Shown here one piece after another: positions 16,517 to 25,593 of a DNA stretch of 64,000 nt. The DNA lies in contig NZ_OY762267.1 of the NCBI RefSeq assembly GCF_963665245.1, positions 2,294,001 through 2,358,000 of the forward strand. Reading direction: 5' to 3'. Position 1 is the first letter of the stretch; every line of letters begins with the position of its first letter. The DNA is from an uncultured Paludibaculum sp. (GTDB lineage Bacteria > Acidobacteriota > Terriglobia > Bryobacterales > Bryobacteraceae). Under the pieces are notes generated by a model. It ran no database searches and had not been told where the DNA came from. It saw only the letters and a program-made list of their open reading frames with translations. A program made the position numbers and the translations under genes.

Positions 16517-19500
16517 TCCGTCTTCCTCCCCTCGGCTTGGACGTTGTATGGCGCCAGAAACGCACACAATCGCCCCAGGACGTCATACTGGTGGGTCACT
16601 TCCACCCATCGGAGATAACTCTTGTCGCCCTTCGGACTGAAAAACCCAACCCCGCCGCCTTCCAGCCGCGTGTCGGAAAAGTTGTCAACCACCTGACTCT
16701 GGATGTAGGTCGTGAACGAATCACCGCGGACCTCCATCTTCACCAGGTACAGCGTGTCACTGTGCACCGGGAACGGTAGCGGCAACGTCTTGGCGCCGGC
16801 TTCCTTCCCGTCAATCACCGCATACCGCACCACGCTGGCCTGCGGAAGCGGACCGGTTCTCGTTATGACAATCCGCATGGCGTAGTAATTCCTGTTGTCC
16901 CTCGCGCGGAACACCCAGTTCAGGCTTCGCCGCTCGATCTGCCCCAGGAACTGAATCGTGTAGTCCCTCATATTGACAGTCGGCGAGTACAACGCCAGTT
17001 GCCCGGGTTCCAGGAAGGAGGCTTCGCCATACTTCCAGGTCTTGGCCCAGCCTTCAGCGCCCTGCCAGGAGCCTAAACCGCCGCGGAAATCGTCGTAGAG
17101 CTTGATGGCCGCCCGGTCCAGAATCACTTTCTGAATCGAGTTCAGCTCACTGCCGATTACCGAGGGCGACTTGCTTGCGACACTCCGCCCTGCTTCAGTC
17201 TTCGGCGGTGAGGCCTTAAAGCTGTAGACCACGAGCCCTAGAATCAATGGCAACGCCAGCGCCACCCACTTCAGATCGGAGGGCGCATGGGCCCAGAAAC
17301 GCCGTCCCGGCAGCTTCTGAGTGTCGAAACGCAGCAGTCCGCTCGGCTTCTTCAACTGACGTTCGGCTTGAGAACGGCGGGGACCCGAGCCATCGGCGTG
17401 ATCGACCACCAGCCGCGAACCCGGCCGCATTGGATCACGAGCCAGGGCATCCACCCATACGCCGAGGTCATCCGCGCTGCTCGCATGCGTCACGCAGCCG
17501 GCTCCGGTTTCACCTCGTCCGGCATACAACCGCAGTTGGTCGCACATCGGAAGGTCCCGCTCCACGGACTGCTCCACGGGCAGGTCCGCTTCGGCTTGCT
17601 GCGCCTCATCGGCGGTCCAACTGCCGGTCAGCTGTTCCGCTTGCGCCGCCACCGGCGACTCAGTCATCAGCGGCGTAGACTCGACGGCCGGCTCAGTGGT
17701 CACTTCGGACGTTGCAGGCGGAAGCGCGTCCGGCTCGATCTCATACGACGGAACGGCATCGCCGGGGTCCGTCAGTTGTTCCGCTTCGACGGCTGCCTGC
17801 AATACCGCCATGGCCGGGACCGGCTCGGCGGCGGGCTCCTCGTCAGTTGTCAGAGCCTCCACGGCGGCGTTCAGCGCGGCCAGTTCGAGCTCGTGGGCCT
17901 CGCTCTGCTGCGCGGCGACGGGGCTTTCAGTCGGCTCTGGCTCTACCCTGGGTGAATGTGTGGCCAGCGCGGCCTCCAACGCGGCCAACGGCTCGTCCGG
18001 CACGTCGCAGCTCGTAACCTGCGTTGCAGGTGGCTCATCCGCCAATCCGCTCAGCGCCGCGGCATCATCGATCAGCGGCCGCACCACTCGCGTGACGATG
18101 ATCTCCTCGTCCTCATACGGGAAGGACTCGGCTTCCATCTCTGGCGGGATGACCACCGGTTCCGGAACTTCCGGCCACAAATGGCCCGCGGGCACGCAAG
18201 GTGCGCACGCCACATCAAGGATCTCGACGGCCAGACTGTCCCACACCACCGGCTTCGGCGCATCCTGCGCACCGGAAACCACCAGGGCGCATTGCTCCTC
18301 ACGGAGAATCAGGCCGGTCCGGATCTGCCGGCCTGGACCGCCGGGCTTTCCAGGTACCGCGCTCCCACCGAGCGGTTCCACGTTCGACGCCGCTGGGCCC
18401 AAGCCCACTGCCGCGGCCATCGCTTTGACCTTCAACCGCGCGGATCGTCGGCTCTCAGGCATTCCGGCCAGTGCCGGCTTCGCCTGCGATTTGGGCGACG
18501 CCGGTCCCGCTTCGGCGACAAGGGCAGACGTCTCCATGTTCGAAATGACAGCACTCAGCGCCAACACCTGTGGTGCCGCCATCGGTTCCATCGCGGACTC
18601 GTCGCGCAGCACGGCCACGGCCATGCGGCCGGCGTTCCGTGGAGTGTTTGACGCCCAACCAGCGCTCCACGCATCGGCTTCCAGCGGCAAGTTCAAAACT
18701 GGTTCGGCGATCGTGATCTCAGGGCCGGATCCGGCCACTGGCATCGCCAGGGGAAGCAGCGTCTCCGCCAGCGGCAACGGAGTGGCTTCCTCTTCGGCCA
18801 TGCGTCCTGTTCCACTCGTCGCGGTTAGCTTGCTATGCCGCTCCATGTGGGGCTGCAGCGGCGAAGGCGCAGAGACGGTGGAGAGCCGGGAAAGCTCCGG
18901 TACCGGATACGCTAGCGGCATCAACGCGTCGGCAAACCGCGGGGGCTCCGGTTCCACCACTGCCGGCCGGTCAGGGGCAACGGTTCCAAACAGCAGCGCG
19001 GGGATGCGGCAAACGCCTTCCACATTGAGCGCGATCACTGCCGGCGCCCTCTGCTGGGCGACGCCGGTCGGACAGACTGCCAGGCGCAGCGGGCACTGCT
19101 CCGCGGCTCCGAGTGCAAAACACGGTGGGACCGGGTTCGCGTCAATCGGAAGATGGATGCCTAGACGGAAGAGCGGATTCAGAACCGTCGGCTGCCATTG
19201 CCGGGCAATCGGCGACGACCCAACGGTCAGCCGTACGGCCAGGGCCTCGTCAAACCCCTGTTGCCACACACCCAATGCCACCCGTGGGATAGAACTGCTC
19301 TGCTGGGGATCAAACGGCGCGTTGTTGGGAACGGATACGACTCTCCGTCCAACCGCCTTGAACCACTCCGCAATGGGCCGCGCTTCAGGAACTTGCGGTT
19401 CGCCCTCCGCTGCCGCCTTCGGCCGGACTACCGGTTTCGGAGAGGGCTTCGCCTTCGGAGGCTGCGTAATTCGATTCTGCGATTCAATCAGACGCGCCAG

Positions 19501-19641
19501 AGCCAGGTCGCTCTGCTGCTGTTGAAAGACCTGCCGGTGTTCAGCCGAGCAGAACTCTCCGTCCGAGAATTTCCGCAGCAGCGAAAGCCGCCTGCCGCAG
19601 TGCAGACAACGCATGCGTCGAACCGTGTCCTTCCATCCCAA
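16513..19641 (-). CDS. Zinc-ribbon, single-pass, LamG-like C-terminal protein
   Basis: Unknown function, 1042 residues from a TTG at 19641; ATG 19614 (MRCLHCGRRL) is an alternative that keeps every domain. The N-terminus is a Cys/His zinc-ribbon (CLHCGRRLSLLRKFSDGEFC, then SAEHR). Residues 60-780 are a long Pro/Ala/Glu-rich low-complexity region. Near 810 there is one transmembrane helix (WVALALPLILGLVVYSF), and the last 200 residues form a concanavalin-like beta-sandwich resembling the DUF1080/3-keto-disaccharide hydrolase fold (YDDFRGGLGSWQGAEGW, YYAMRIVI, GGGVGFFSPKGD). The topology suggests a cytoplasmic zinc ribbon and an exported sugar-binding-like domain. It is translationally coupled to the TPR gene. 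Confidence 0.82.
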   Translation of the reverse strand: MGWKDTVRRMRCLHCGRRLSLLRKFSDGEFCSAEHRQVFQQQQSDLALARLIESQNRITQPPKAKPSPKPVVRPKAAAEGEPQVPEARPIAEWFKAVGRRVVSVPNNAPFDPQQSSSIPRVALGVWQQGFDEALAVRLTVGSSPIARQWQPTVLNPLFRLGIHLPIDANPVPPCFALGAAEQCPLRLAVCPTGVAQQRAPAVIALNVEGVCRIPALLFGTVAPDRPAVVEPEPPRFADALMPLAYPVPELSRLSTVSAPSPLQPHMERHSKLTATSGTGRMAEEEATPLPLAETLLPLAMPVAGSGPEITIAEPVLNLPLEADAWSAGWASNTPRNAGRMAVAVLRDESAMEPMAAPQVLALSAVISNMETSALVAEAGPASPKSQAKPALAGMPESRRSARLKVKAMAAAVGLGPAASNVEPLGGSAVPGKPGGPGRQIRTGLILREEQCALVVSGAQDAPKPVVWDSLAVEILDVACAPCVPAGHLWPEVPEPVVIPPEMEAESFPYEDEEIIVTRVVRPLIDDAAALSGLADEPPATQVTSCDVPDEPLAALEAALATHSPRVEPEPTESPVAAQQSEAHELELAALNAAVEALTTDEEPAAEPVPAMAVLQAAVEAEQLTDPGDAVPSYEIEPDALPPATSEVTTEPAVESTPLMTESPVAAQAEQLTGSWTADEAQQAEADLPVEQSVERDLPMCDQLRLYAGRGETGAGCVTHASSADDLGVWVDALARDPMRPGSRLVVDHADGSGPRRSQAERQLKKPSGLLRFDTQKLPGRRFWAHAPSDLKWVALALPLILGLVVYSFKASPPKTEAGRSVASKSPSVIGSELNSIQKVILDRAAIKLYDDFRGGLGSWQGAEGWAKTWKYGEASFLEPGQLALYSPTVNMRDYTIQFLGQIERRSLNWVFRARDNRNYYAMRIVITRTGPLPQASVVRYAVIDGKEAGAKTLPLPFPVHSDTLYLVKMEVRGDSFTTYIQSQVVDNFSDTRLEGGGVGFFSPKGDKSYLRWVEVTHQYDVLGRLCAFLAPYNVQAEGRKTE

Positions 19642-19749
19642 TCATCGGCACGGTTCAGAGAGGAGACTATGCGCGAGACCACCTAGATTACGGGTAAGTA
19701 GCCTAAGGTTTGAGGAGAGTACTACGCGGTTCCACCTAACTGGTCTCTC

Positions 19750-20892
19750 TCAATCGGGATACCGGCGGATTTCCACATCGCTCTGTTTCAGCCGGTCCTC
19801 GCTCAGCCGGACGCCCAGCCCGGCCCCCGTGGGCAACGGCAGCCAGCCGTCCCGCGGCAACAGCTCTTCGTCCATAAGGCCTTTGTATTCGTCGAGATAG
19901 TGGCGCCGGACCGTCTCGCAGATACGCAGGTTCGGCACGGCCGCCGCGAAATGGGCGCTCGCCCAATGCAGCACCGGCCCCCCACAGTTGTGCGGAGCCA
20001 CCGGCAGATACTGCGACTCAGCCAGCACCGCGATCTTCCGGCCCTGTGTAAAGCCGCCGCACCAGGCCAAATCGGGCATCACCACCCGCGCCGCCCTCAG
20101 TTCGAGCAGTTCCCGGAACTGCCATATCGTCATCAGACGCTCGCTCAGGCACAGGGGCAGGCTCGTGGCTAAGGCCAATTCCCGATACGCCGCCATGTTG
20201 TCCTGCGGCAGCATCTCCTCCAGCCACATGGGTTTCAGCGGCTCCAGCGCCTGGGCGATCTGAATGGCGCAAGGCAAATTCCAGAACCCGTGGAACTCCA
20301 TGGCCACTTCCATGCTGTCGCCCAACTCGGCCCGGATCGCTTCGAACCCCGCCAGGCCGCGCCTCATCTGCTCCGCCGTGATCCAGTGCCCGCCGGTCTC
20401 GCGGGCAATCGGGTCGAACGGCCAGATCTTCATGGCGTGGATGCCCATCTCCGCCAGCGATCGCGCCAGTTCAACCGGCTGCGTCAGAAAGTCGTAGTGG
20501 TCGTAACAGGTGTTGTAGATCCGGATTCGGTCCCGGCACGGGCCGCCGAGCATCTTGTAGATAGGCTGCCCGGCCGCCTGCCCGGCCAAGTCCCACAAGG
20601 CGATGTCGATCGCGCTCATCGCACGCATCTCCGCGCCGGCCCAGCCACTGTAGGCGACCTCCAGAAACAGGTCGGCCCAGATCTTTTCGATGGAAAGGGG
20701 GTCCCGCCCAATCAGCCGGGGCGCGAGCCGGTCCAGGACGACGGCTTGTTCGCTGGCGGGGTGGGGATAGGTCTCGCCCAACCCGATCAATCCTTCATCT
20801 GTATGGATTCGAACCCACAGCCAGCCGATGGGGCCTGCGTGCACGGTCAAACCGCGACGCAGGCGCACCGTTTCGACTGATGTGATCTTCAT
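19750..20892 (-). CDS. Mandelate racemase/galactonate dehydratase-like enolase-superfamily enzyme
   Basis: Predicted to abstract the alpha-proton of a sugar acid, most likely as an acid-sugar dehydratase. The 380-residue product has the N-terminal capping domain (MKITSVETVRLRRG, GLIGLGETY) and a C-terminal barrel. Metal ligands are visible in EVAMEFHGFW (Asp/Glu), MWLEEMLPQD and LCLSERL, with the catalytic His in APHNCGGP. The first ligand segment reads MEFHG, as in galactonate-type members, not the lysine-based muconate type. Start ATG 20892 with GGAG-like bases upstream. It stands alone between the TPR pair and carD, so the substrate is not indicated by context. Confidence 0.88.
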   Translation of the reverse strand: MKITSVETVRLRRGLTVHAGPIGWLWVRIHTDEGLIGLGETYPHPASEQAVVLDRLAPRLIGRDPLSIEKIWADLFLEVAYSGWAGAEMRAMSAIDIALWDLAGQAAGQPIYKMLGGPCRDRIRIYNTCYDHYDFLTQPVELARSLAEMGIHAMKIWPFDPIARETGGHWITAEQMRRGLAGFEAIRAELGDSMEVAMEFHGFWNLPCAIQIAQALEPLKPMWLEEMLPQDNMAAYRELALATSLPLCLSERLMTIWQFRELLELRAARVVMPDLAWCGGFTQGRKIAVLAESQYLPVAPHNCGGPVLHWASAHFAAAVPNLRICETVRRHYLDEYKGLMDEELLPRDGWLPLPTGAGLGVRLSEDRLKQSDVEIRRYPD

Positions 20893-20942
20893 CCGTGGAG
20901 GATCGAGAGGCTAAGCGTGTCCACCGGGGCGGCCCTGCGAGG

Positions 20943-21452
20943 TTACAGGGGTTCGGGGAACTTCAGATTGGATTTCGAGAGCGCGCGTCCTAACATTTCT
21001 GCCGCCTCGGGCTCTTTCATAGCCCTCGACGTCGCCAGTTCGGTCACCAGCATGATCCTTGCTCGGTCGAGCATCTTCTTTTCACGGAAAGAGAGCGGTT
21101 TCGCGGACTGAAGCCGCACTAGGCACTTCAGCACCTCCGCCACCTCAAGGAGACTGCCGCTCTGCATCTTGGCGGAGTTTTCCTTGAATCGGTCTTTCCA
21201 GTCGTGACAACTCTTGCTGTCGCCAGTTGCCAGATAGTTCAGGACTTTGGTGATCTCACCGTTCTTGGTCACCTTCCGCAAGCCGACCACGTCGACATGC
21301 GAGAACGGAACCATAACGGTAAGACTGTTATAGGAGAGACGGAGGAGATAAAACTTCTCGGATTGAATACCGAAGGAGCGAGAACTGATGTTCTCGATTG
21401 TGCCTACTCCATGGTTCGGGTAGACCACCTTCTCACCGACTTGAAAGGTCAT
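20943..21452 (-). CDS. CarD/CdnL-type transcription regulator
   Basis: Binds RNA polymerase beta to stabilise open promoter complexes. The 169 residues begin with the Tudor-like RNAP-interaction domain (FQVGEKVVYPNHGVGTIENI, then SEKFYLLRL and MVPFSHVDVVGLRKV), followed by a helical DNA-binding part (SGSLLEVAEVLKCLVRLQ, LSFREKKMLDRARIMLVTEL, then AEMLGRAL). The length is normal for CdnL. The ATG start has a weak ribosome-binding site. A 16-bp palindrome lies 31-46 bases upstream (21483-21498) and may be an operator. Confidence 0.95.
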   Translation of the reverse strand: MTFQVGEKVVYPNHGVGTIENISSRSFGIQSEKFYLLRLSYNSLTVMVPFSHVDVVGLRKVTKNGEITKVLNYLATGDSKSCHDWKDRFKENSAKMQSGSLLEVAEVLKCLVRLQSAKPLSFREKKMLDRARIMLVTELATSRAMKEPEAAEMLGRALSKSNLKFPEPL

Positions 21453-21482
21453 GCACGGACCTCGCTGCCACTATCCTGAGGT

Positions 21483-21498
21483 TGTAGATAAATCTACA
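21483..21498. promoter_or_regulatory. BlaI/CopY-like palindrome upstream of carD
   Basis: TGTAGATAAATCTACA, two perfect 7-bp arms with an AA centre. It resembles the TGTA...TACA operators of the BlaI/MecI/CopY repressors, but no such regulator is encoded in this window. It is placed where it could overlap the carD promoter. The rest of 21453-21717 shows no gene. Confidence 0.5.
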
Positions 21499-21717
21499 TT
21501 ACGGTAGAACCCAACTGTAAACTGCCCGTACCTGAATGTCAATGGGAAAGAGTGGCAAAGCCCTCATTCGCTGGCATTTACCCAGGTTAATCCCATCTGG
21601 CATGACAGCTACCAACGTTACATTTCGGACTCGAACATCTGCTGAATACAAAGATACCACACCCTGCAAGTGTTACCTTCACCGTGACTTTGTAAGGGGT
21701 TACGGGACACGCTCGCT

Positions 21718-22551
21718 TTACCCCATGGACTTGCGGACAAAGTCAAGATTGCGCCTCATATCGTTAGCGATCACTTTCGACGGCGAACTCGTCTCCAGGT
21801 TCGCAAACCCCGTGAAGCCCAGGGCCATGATTCGTTTCATAACCTCGGGGAAGTTAATGCTTCCCTCCCCCAGGTACCCCTTGTCCTTCAGGTGGAACTG
21901 ACAGATCCGCGAGGCCCCCAGCCAGGGGATCTCCTTCAGCACGTCAAAGCCCCCGTTTGTGGAATTCCCCACATCATAGTAGACTTTGAGATGCTTGCTG
22001 GCCACACGGTCCAGAATCCGCACGTTGTCCTCGGCCGAAATCGTATCTTCCAGTCCGAGCAGGATGCCCGCCTTCTCCGCTTCCTTGGCGTACTCCTTCA
22101 GAACGTCGCCTACATACTCCTGCTCCGCCCTGGTCTCCAGTGCACCCTTGCCGAAAAACGGCAGCAGCACCACTCGCGCGTTGAGCTTCTTCGTGATGGG
22201 GATCGAGTCACCCACCCACTTCTGCCCCTGCTTGTCGTTCTTGAGATAGTTGACGTGCAGAATGTCCAGGCAGGTCCCGGCCAGGGCGATCTTCTGCTCC
22301 TTGGCGGCCGCCACATACTTGGCGATCAGCTCGGCATTGTCCAGTGGCAGCTTCCCGTCCACCGGCTTCCGCCCCAGACTCACCTCGACGCCCTCGAACC
22401 CTAACTGCGCCGCCGTGGCCACCGCTCCAACCTCACCCGCCATCCTCAGATTCCAGTCCGTGACGCCGATTCGGAGCTTGCTTTTGGCACCACTCAGAAC
22501 AGACCCGCCGGCAAGGGCGGAGGTGGCCAGAAACTGGCGGCGGTTTAGCAT
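21718..22551 (-). CDS. Sugar phosphate isomerase/epimerase-like TIM barrel, exported
   Basis: Member of the xylose-isomerase-like TIM barrel family (AP endonuclease family 2 fold). The 277-residue product begins MLNRRQFLATSALAGGSVLS, a twin-arginine leader, so it is probably periplasmic. Barrel strands and metal-site regions are visible in LRIGVTDWNLRM, LGFEGVEVSLG, ILLGLEDTISAEDNVRIL (Glu ligand), KVYYDVGNSTN and RICQFHLKDKGYLGEG (His ligand). Exact substrate unknown. It lies 40 bp downstream of the secreted hypothetical at 22592-24421 on the same strand, so the two are likely co-transcribed and share a sugar-related role. Confidence 0.88.
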   Translation of the reverse strand: MLNRRQFLATSALAGGSVLSGAKSKLRIGVTDWNLRMAGEVGAVATAAQLGFEGVEVSLGRKPVDGKLPLDNAELIAKYVAAAKEQKIALAGTCLDILHVNYLKNDKQGQKWVGDSIPITKKLNARVVLLPFFGKGALETRAEQEYVGDVLKEYAKEAEKAGILLGLEDTISAEDNVRILDRVASKHLKVYYDVGNSTNGGFDVLKEIPWLGASRICQFHLKDKGYLGEGSINFPEVMKRIMALGFTGFANLETSSPSKVIANDMRRNLDFVRKSMG

Positions 22552-22591
22552 GCAGTACGCACCTTTCGATAGCGTTGGGCCAAACAGAAGC

Positions 22592-24421
22592 TTAGCCCAC
22601 TACAACACCGGGCGCAATGCCCGCCAATCGACGCTTTTCGAGCCTTGGTACTAGTCGTTGGTCGCCTGCGAACGCCGCGTTCTGCAGCTCCACACTCTGC
22701 ACTTTCGTGGCGGCGGTCAGTGCCAGATCCACCCATTCCATCTTCAGCAGCCCACCTTCAAGTTTCGAAACAGGCGTGGAATCGGGAAACTCGCCGGCCC
22801 CGTCGGCCAACTCCAGCGCGAACGCCGCATACGCTGCAGGCAGTCCGCTCCACCGCACGCGCTTCGGCGCATCGGCCGGCTTCAGATCCAAAGTAGCGGT
22901 CACGCTCTGCGTCGTCTTGGACATCTTCAATTCGGGCCGATGCGCGCCCCAACGCGCGTCCAGAATCCGGAAGCGGAGCTGCAGATTCTTCGACTTTACA
23001 AAAAGCGTGTTCTCCACCAGCTCGGTCGTGAACGCGTCCAGGCCCTCGATGTCGAACTCGACAAACATCCGCCCACAGTCGAACTCGCCGTTCTGAATAG
23101 GATCCAGCGAGATGTGCTTATCCCCGCCCGGGTTCCGGAAGTTGATCATCCCCAACACACGCGGGCCTCGCTGCGCGCTGAAGAACAGCGCCGACGAGAA
23201 ATCGTAGCCGTCCTTCACCACCCGCAGCTGGATCGTGCGTGCTGGACGCGAATCGTCGCCGAAGAATCCGATCAGCGGCCGCCGCTGCACCCAGAAATCC
23301 CCCCGGTTCACAGTCCCCAGGGAGAAGTCCTTCGAAAAGTAGGTTGTGCCCGCGGTCTCAGGCTTAGCCAGAAACAACTCCCGCTGCTCCCGATCCGGCT
23401 CCGCCTTCAGAAATCGCTCCGTCAGATCCGGCGGGCACCGGTAGTCGTGAATCGCCGTATCCCCATCGTCGCTCCGGTTCTGCGGCGTCACCAGCTTCAG
23501 CCGTCCGCCCAGTGCCTTCTCCAGCCACGCCGGATACCCGATGTCGTTCCGGTAGCACCGGCTCATCGGACCCGCGAACTGCTTCCGACCCGCGTCCCAA
23601 TGCGACGCCATATGCAGCCACAACCGGCGCTCCAGCATACTCGCCCGCCGCTTCGCCTCCAGATCCCGGACAAACATCCGGATCCGGGTTAGCGCCGTGA
23701 GACTCACCAGCGCGTACGTCGGCGAGTTGTACTCGGCAAAACTGCCCGTCTCATCAATCGCCTGGCACAGCCGCACCATGCGGTCCGTCGCGTACGTCCG
23801 CAGTTCCTCGTCGCCCAGCAACTCCGCCGCGGCCTGGGTCACGAACGTGCCCTTCATCGCGATGTTCGTATACGACATCGATACGTTCCGCCGCTTCACC
23901 GAATGTGCCGCATGCCGGATTGACGCCCGCACCCGAGCCCGCAGTTCATCGCCCAGCTTGGCTCCATTCCGGAACTCAATCACCAGCAGCAGCGAGCCAT
24001 TGAAGTCCGCCCAATTCCAATCCGCCGGCGACATCTTGTCCGGCGGCTCTTCCATATACCAGCCCCAGATGCCATACCACTTCGACTCGGGATCCACCAC
24101 CTGCAGGTTGAGAACGCGGTCCAGAATCTCTTTTGCCCGCTCCACCCGAGCCTTCGCCCCCTCCTCCAGCAGAAACAGCGCGTACGACAGCGAGTCGCGT
24201 GTGGGATGCGCCCGGCAGTCGCGCATCTTCGTGTGGTAGCGGTACTCCGGCCCGAGGATGACCGAGATCATCTTGTGTTCGGAGTCGTACTTTTCGTCGG
24301 CGATTTGGACAGTCTTGCGGATTAGCTCGCGGTCCCAACTGGCGGGCCAGCCGGCTTCGGACTGAGCGCGGCCGCAGGCGGAGAGCAGAGCAGGGGTGAG
24401 GGCAAATTCCCGGCGATTCAT
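22592..24421 (-). CDS. Secreted/lipoprotein hypothetical, alpha-barrel-like
   Basis: No family named. The start is ATG 24421 (MNRREFALTPALLSACGRAQ), with a leader ending in LLSAC like a lipobox; an open extension to 24475 is less plausible. The 609-residue protein has an alpha-helical first half (RDSLSYALFLLEEGAKARVE, MSYTNIAMKGTFVTQAAAEL, SPTYALVSLTALTRIRMF) reminiscent of (alpha/alpha)6-barrel polysaccharide lyases and hydrolases, and a beta-rich second half. Heparinase-type enzymes share this layout, but I see no decisive catalytic motif. The downstream TIM-barrel isomerase suggests sugar metabolism. Confidence 0.75.
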   Translation of the reverse strand: MNRREFALTPALLSACGRAQSEAGWPASWDRELIRKTVQIADEKYDSEHKMISVILGPEYRYHTKMRDCRAHPTRDSLSYALFLLEEGAKARVERAKEILDRVLNLQVVDPESKWYGIWGWYMEEPPDKMSPADWNWADFNGSLLLVIEFRNGAKLGDELRARVRASIRHAAHSVKRRNVSMSYTNIAMKGTFVTQAAAELLGDEELRTYATDRMVRLCQAIDETGSFAEYNSPTYALVSLTALTRIRMFVRDLEAKRRASMLERRLWLHMASHWDAGRKQFAGPMSRCYRNDIGYPAWLEKALGGRLKLVTPQNRSDDGDTAIHDYRCPPDLTERFLKAEPDREQRELFLAKPETAGTTYFSKDFSLGTVNRGDFWVQRRPLIGFFGDDSRPARTIQLRVVKDGYDFSSALFFSAQRGPRVLGMINFRNPGGDKHISLDPIQNGEFDCGRMFVEFDIEGLDAFTTELVENTLFVKSKNLQLRFRILDARWGAHRPELKMSKTTQSVTATLDLKPADAPKRVRWSGLPAAYAAFALELADGAGEFPDSTPVSKLEGGLLKMEWVDLALTAATKVQSVELQNAAFAGDQRLVPRLEKRRLAGIAPGVVVG

Positions 24422-24523
24422 GGTGCCGTCACCAGTGTATGTGTTTGGGAGCCCTCCGGCAGAAGTGCGTCCCACAAGCGGCGGAGCTCAACGCAACCGC
24501 CGTTCGTCGCAACAGACGGGAGA

Positions 24524-24565
24524 GCGGACGCCGTCGTCCGCAGTTGGCCCCTTGGCCGGCTCTCC
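24524..24565. repeat. 42-bp intergenic repeat, copy 1
   Basis: Begins GCGGACGCCGTCGTCCGCAG and ends GGCCGGCTCTCC. It matches 43532-43573 at 35 of 42 positions, same strand. It contains a short inverted repeat (GCGGAC...GTCCGC). It lies just beyond the stop of the polyprenyl synthase gene and may act in transcript 3'-end formation as a REP-like element. Confidence 0.55.
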
Positions 24566-24577
24566 GCTGTACGGAGC

Positions 24578-25579
24578 CTACCGGTCCCGATCCGCCACCA
24601 GATCCGTAGCCGCAAACAGCGCCGTCCGCGCCGGCGACTCGTGGAACGTCTGCAGCAGAGTCCGCGCCTTAGCCGTGAACTCATGAGCTCGCACTCGAGC
24701 CCGTTCCACCCCATGATGCCGATCGAGAATTGCGCGGATCTCCTCGAAAGGAACCTTCTCGTAGTTCCCTTCCTTCAGCACAATGGCCACCTTGGCCCGA
24801 TCCGCCAGACTCGCATCCTGCAGGGCATAGATCAGCGGCAAGGTCACCTTGCCTTCCCTCAGATCGTTGCCCACCGGCTTGCCGAGTATCGACTCGCGCG
24901 ACGTGAAGTCCAGAATGTCGTCCACCAGTTGGAACGCCATCCCCAAATTCCAGCCGAAGTCGCCCAGCACCGTCTGCTCCGATTCCGAAGCCCCAGCCGC
25001 GATGGCGCCGAGCTTGGTGCAGGCCGAAAACAGCGTGGCCGTCTTGCGGTCCATCAGCTCCATCGAATCCGCTTCCGTGATGTCGATCCGGCCGATCCGC
25101 TCCAGTTGCAGCAACTCGCCGTCCACCATCTGCTGCGTCAGCGTGATCAGCAGGTCCAGCACTTCAAAACTGCGCATCCGCAAGGCAATCTGGAACGCCT
25201 GCATGTACAGCCAATCGCCGGCGAGGACCGAAGTATGGTTCCCCCACAGAACATTTGCTGAGGGTTTGCCGCGCCGCGTCTTCGCGTCGTCGATGATGTC
25301 ATCGTGCACGAGCGTGGCGGTGTGGATCAACTCCACAACGGCTGCCAGGCGGATGGCCTCGGGCGACGGCTCGCGGAACAACCGGCACGAAACCAGCAAC
25401 ATGATCGGCCGAAGTCGTTTCCCGCCATTGCCTTGCAGATACTGCGCAATCTGCGAGACCGCTTCCACCGAGGCTACCGACTCCAGGCGAAACTCCTGCT
25501 CCACCTTCTCGAGATCTTTCGAGACGAGGCTTAGAATTTCACGCGTGGTGAGTGCGAGACCCAGCTTGCCGGTTGCCAT
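24578..25579 (-). CDS. Polyprenyl diphosphate synthase
   Basis: Condenses isopentenyl diphosphate onto an allylic primer to make the quinone side chain or another long polyprenyl diphosphate. The product (333 residues from ATG 25579, MATGKLGLAL; an extension to 25636 would overlap tatD) shows GNGGKRLRPIMLLVSC, the first Asp-rich motif LVHDDIIDDAKTRRG and the second, FQLVDDILDF, as in IspB-type trans-prenyltransferases. It is the last gene of the minus-strand operon, 14 bases after tatD. Chain length cannot be deduced by eye. Confidence 0.93.
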   Translation of the reverse strand: MATGKLGLALTTREILSLVSKDLEKVEQEFRLESVASVEAVSQIAQYLQGNGGKRLRPIMLLVSCRLFREPSPEAIRLAAVVELIHTATLVHDDIIDDAKTRRGKPSANVLWGNHTSVLAGDWLYMQAFQIALRMRSFEVLDLLITLTQQMVDGELLQLERIGRIDITEADSMELMDRKTATLFSACTKLGAIAAGASESEQTVLGDFGWNLGMAFQLVDDILDFTSRESILGKPVGNDLREGKVTLPLIYALQDASLADRAKVAIVLKEGNYEKVPFEEIRAILDRHHGVERARVRAHEFTAKARTLLQTFHESPARTALFAATDLVADRDR

Positions 25580-25593
25580 CGACTGACTCAAGT

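Noticed and set aside
17696..19525. Plus-strand open frame of 609 codons inside the zinc-ribbon/LamG gene
   Set aside because: Ser/Ala/Gly-rich shadow opposite the low-complexity linker; no domain or ribosome-binding site.
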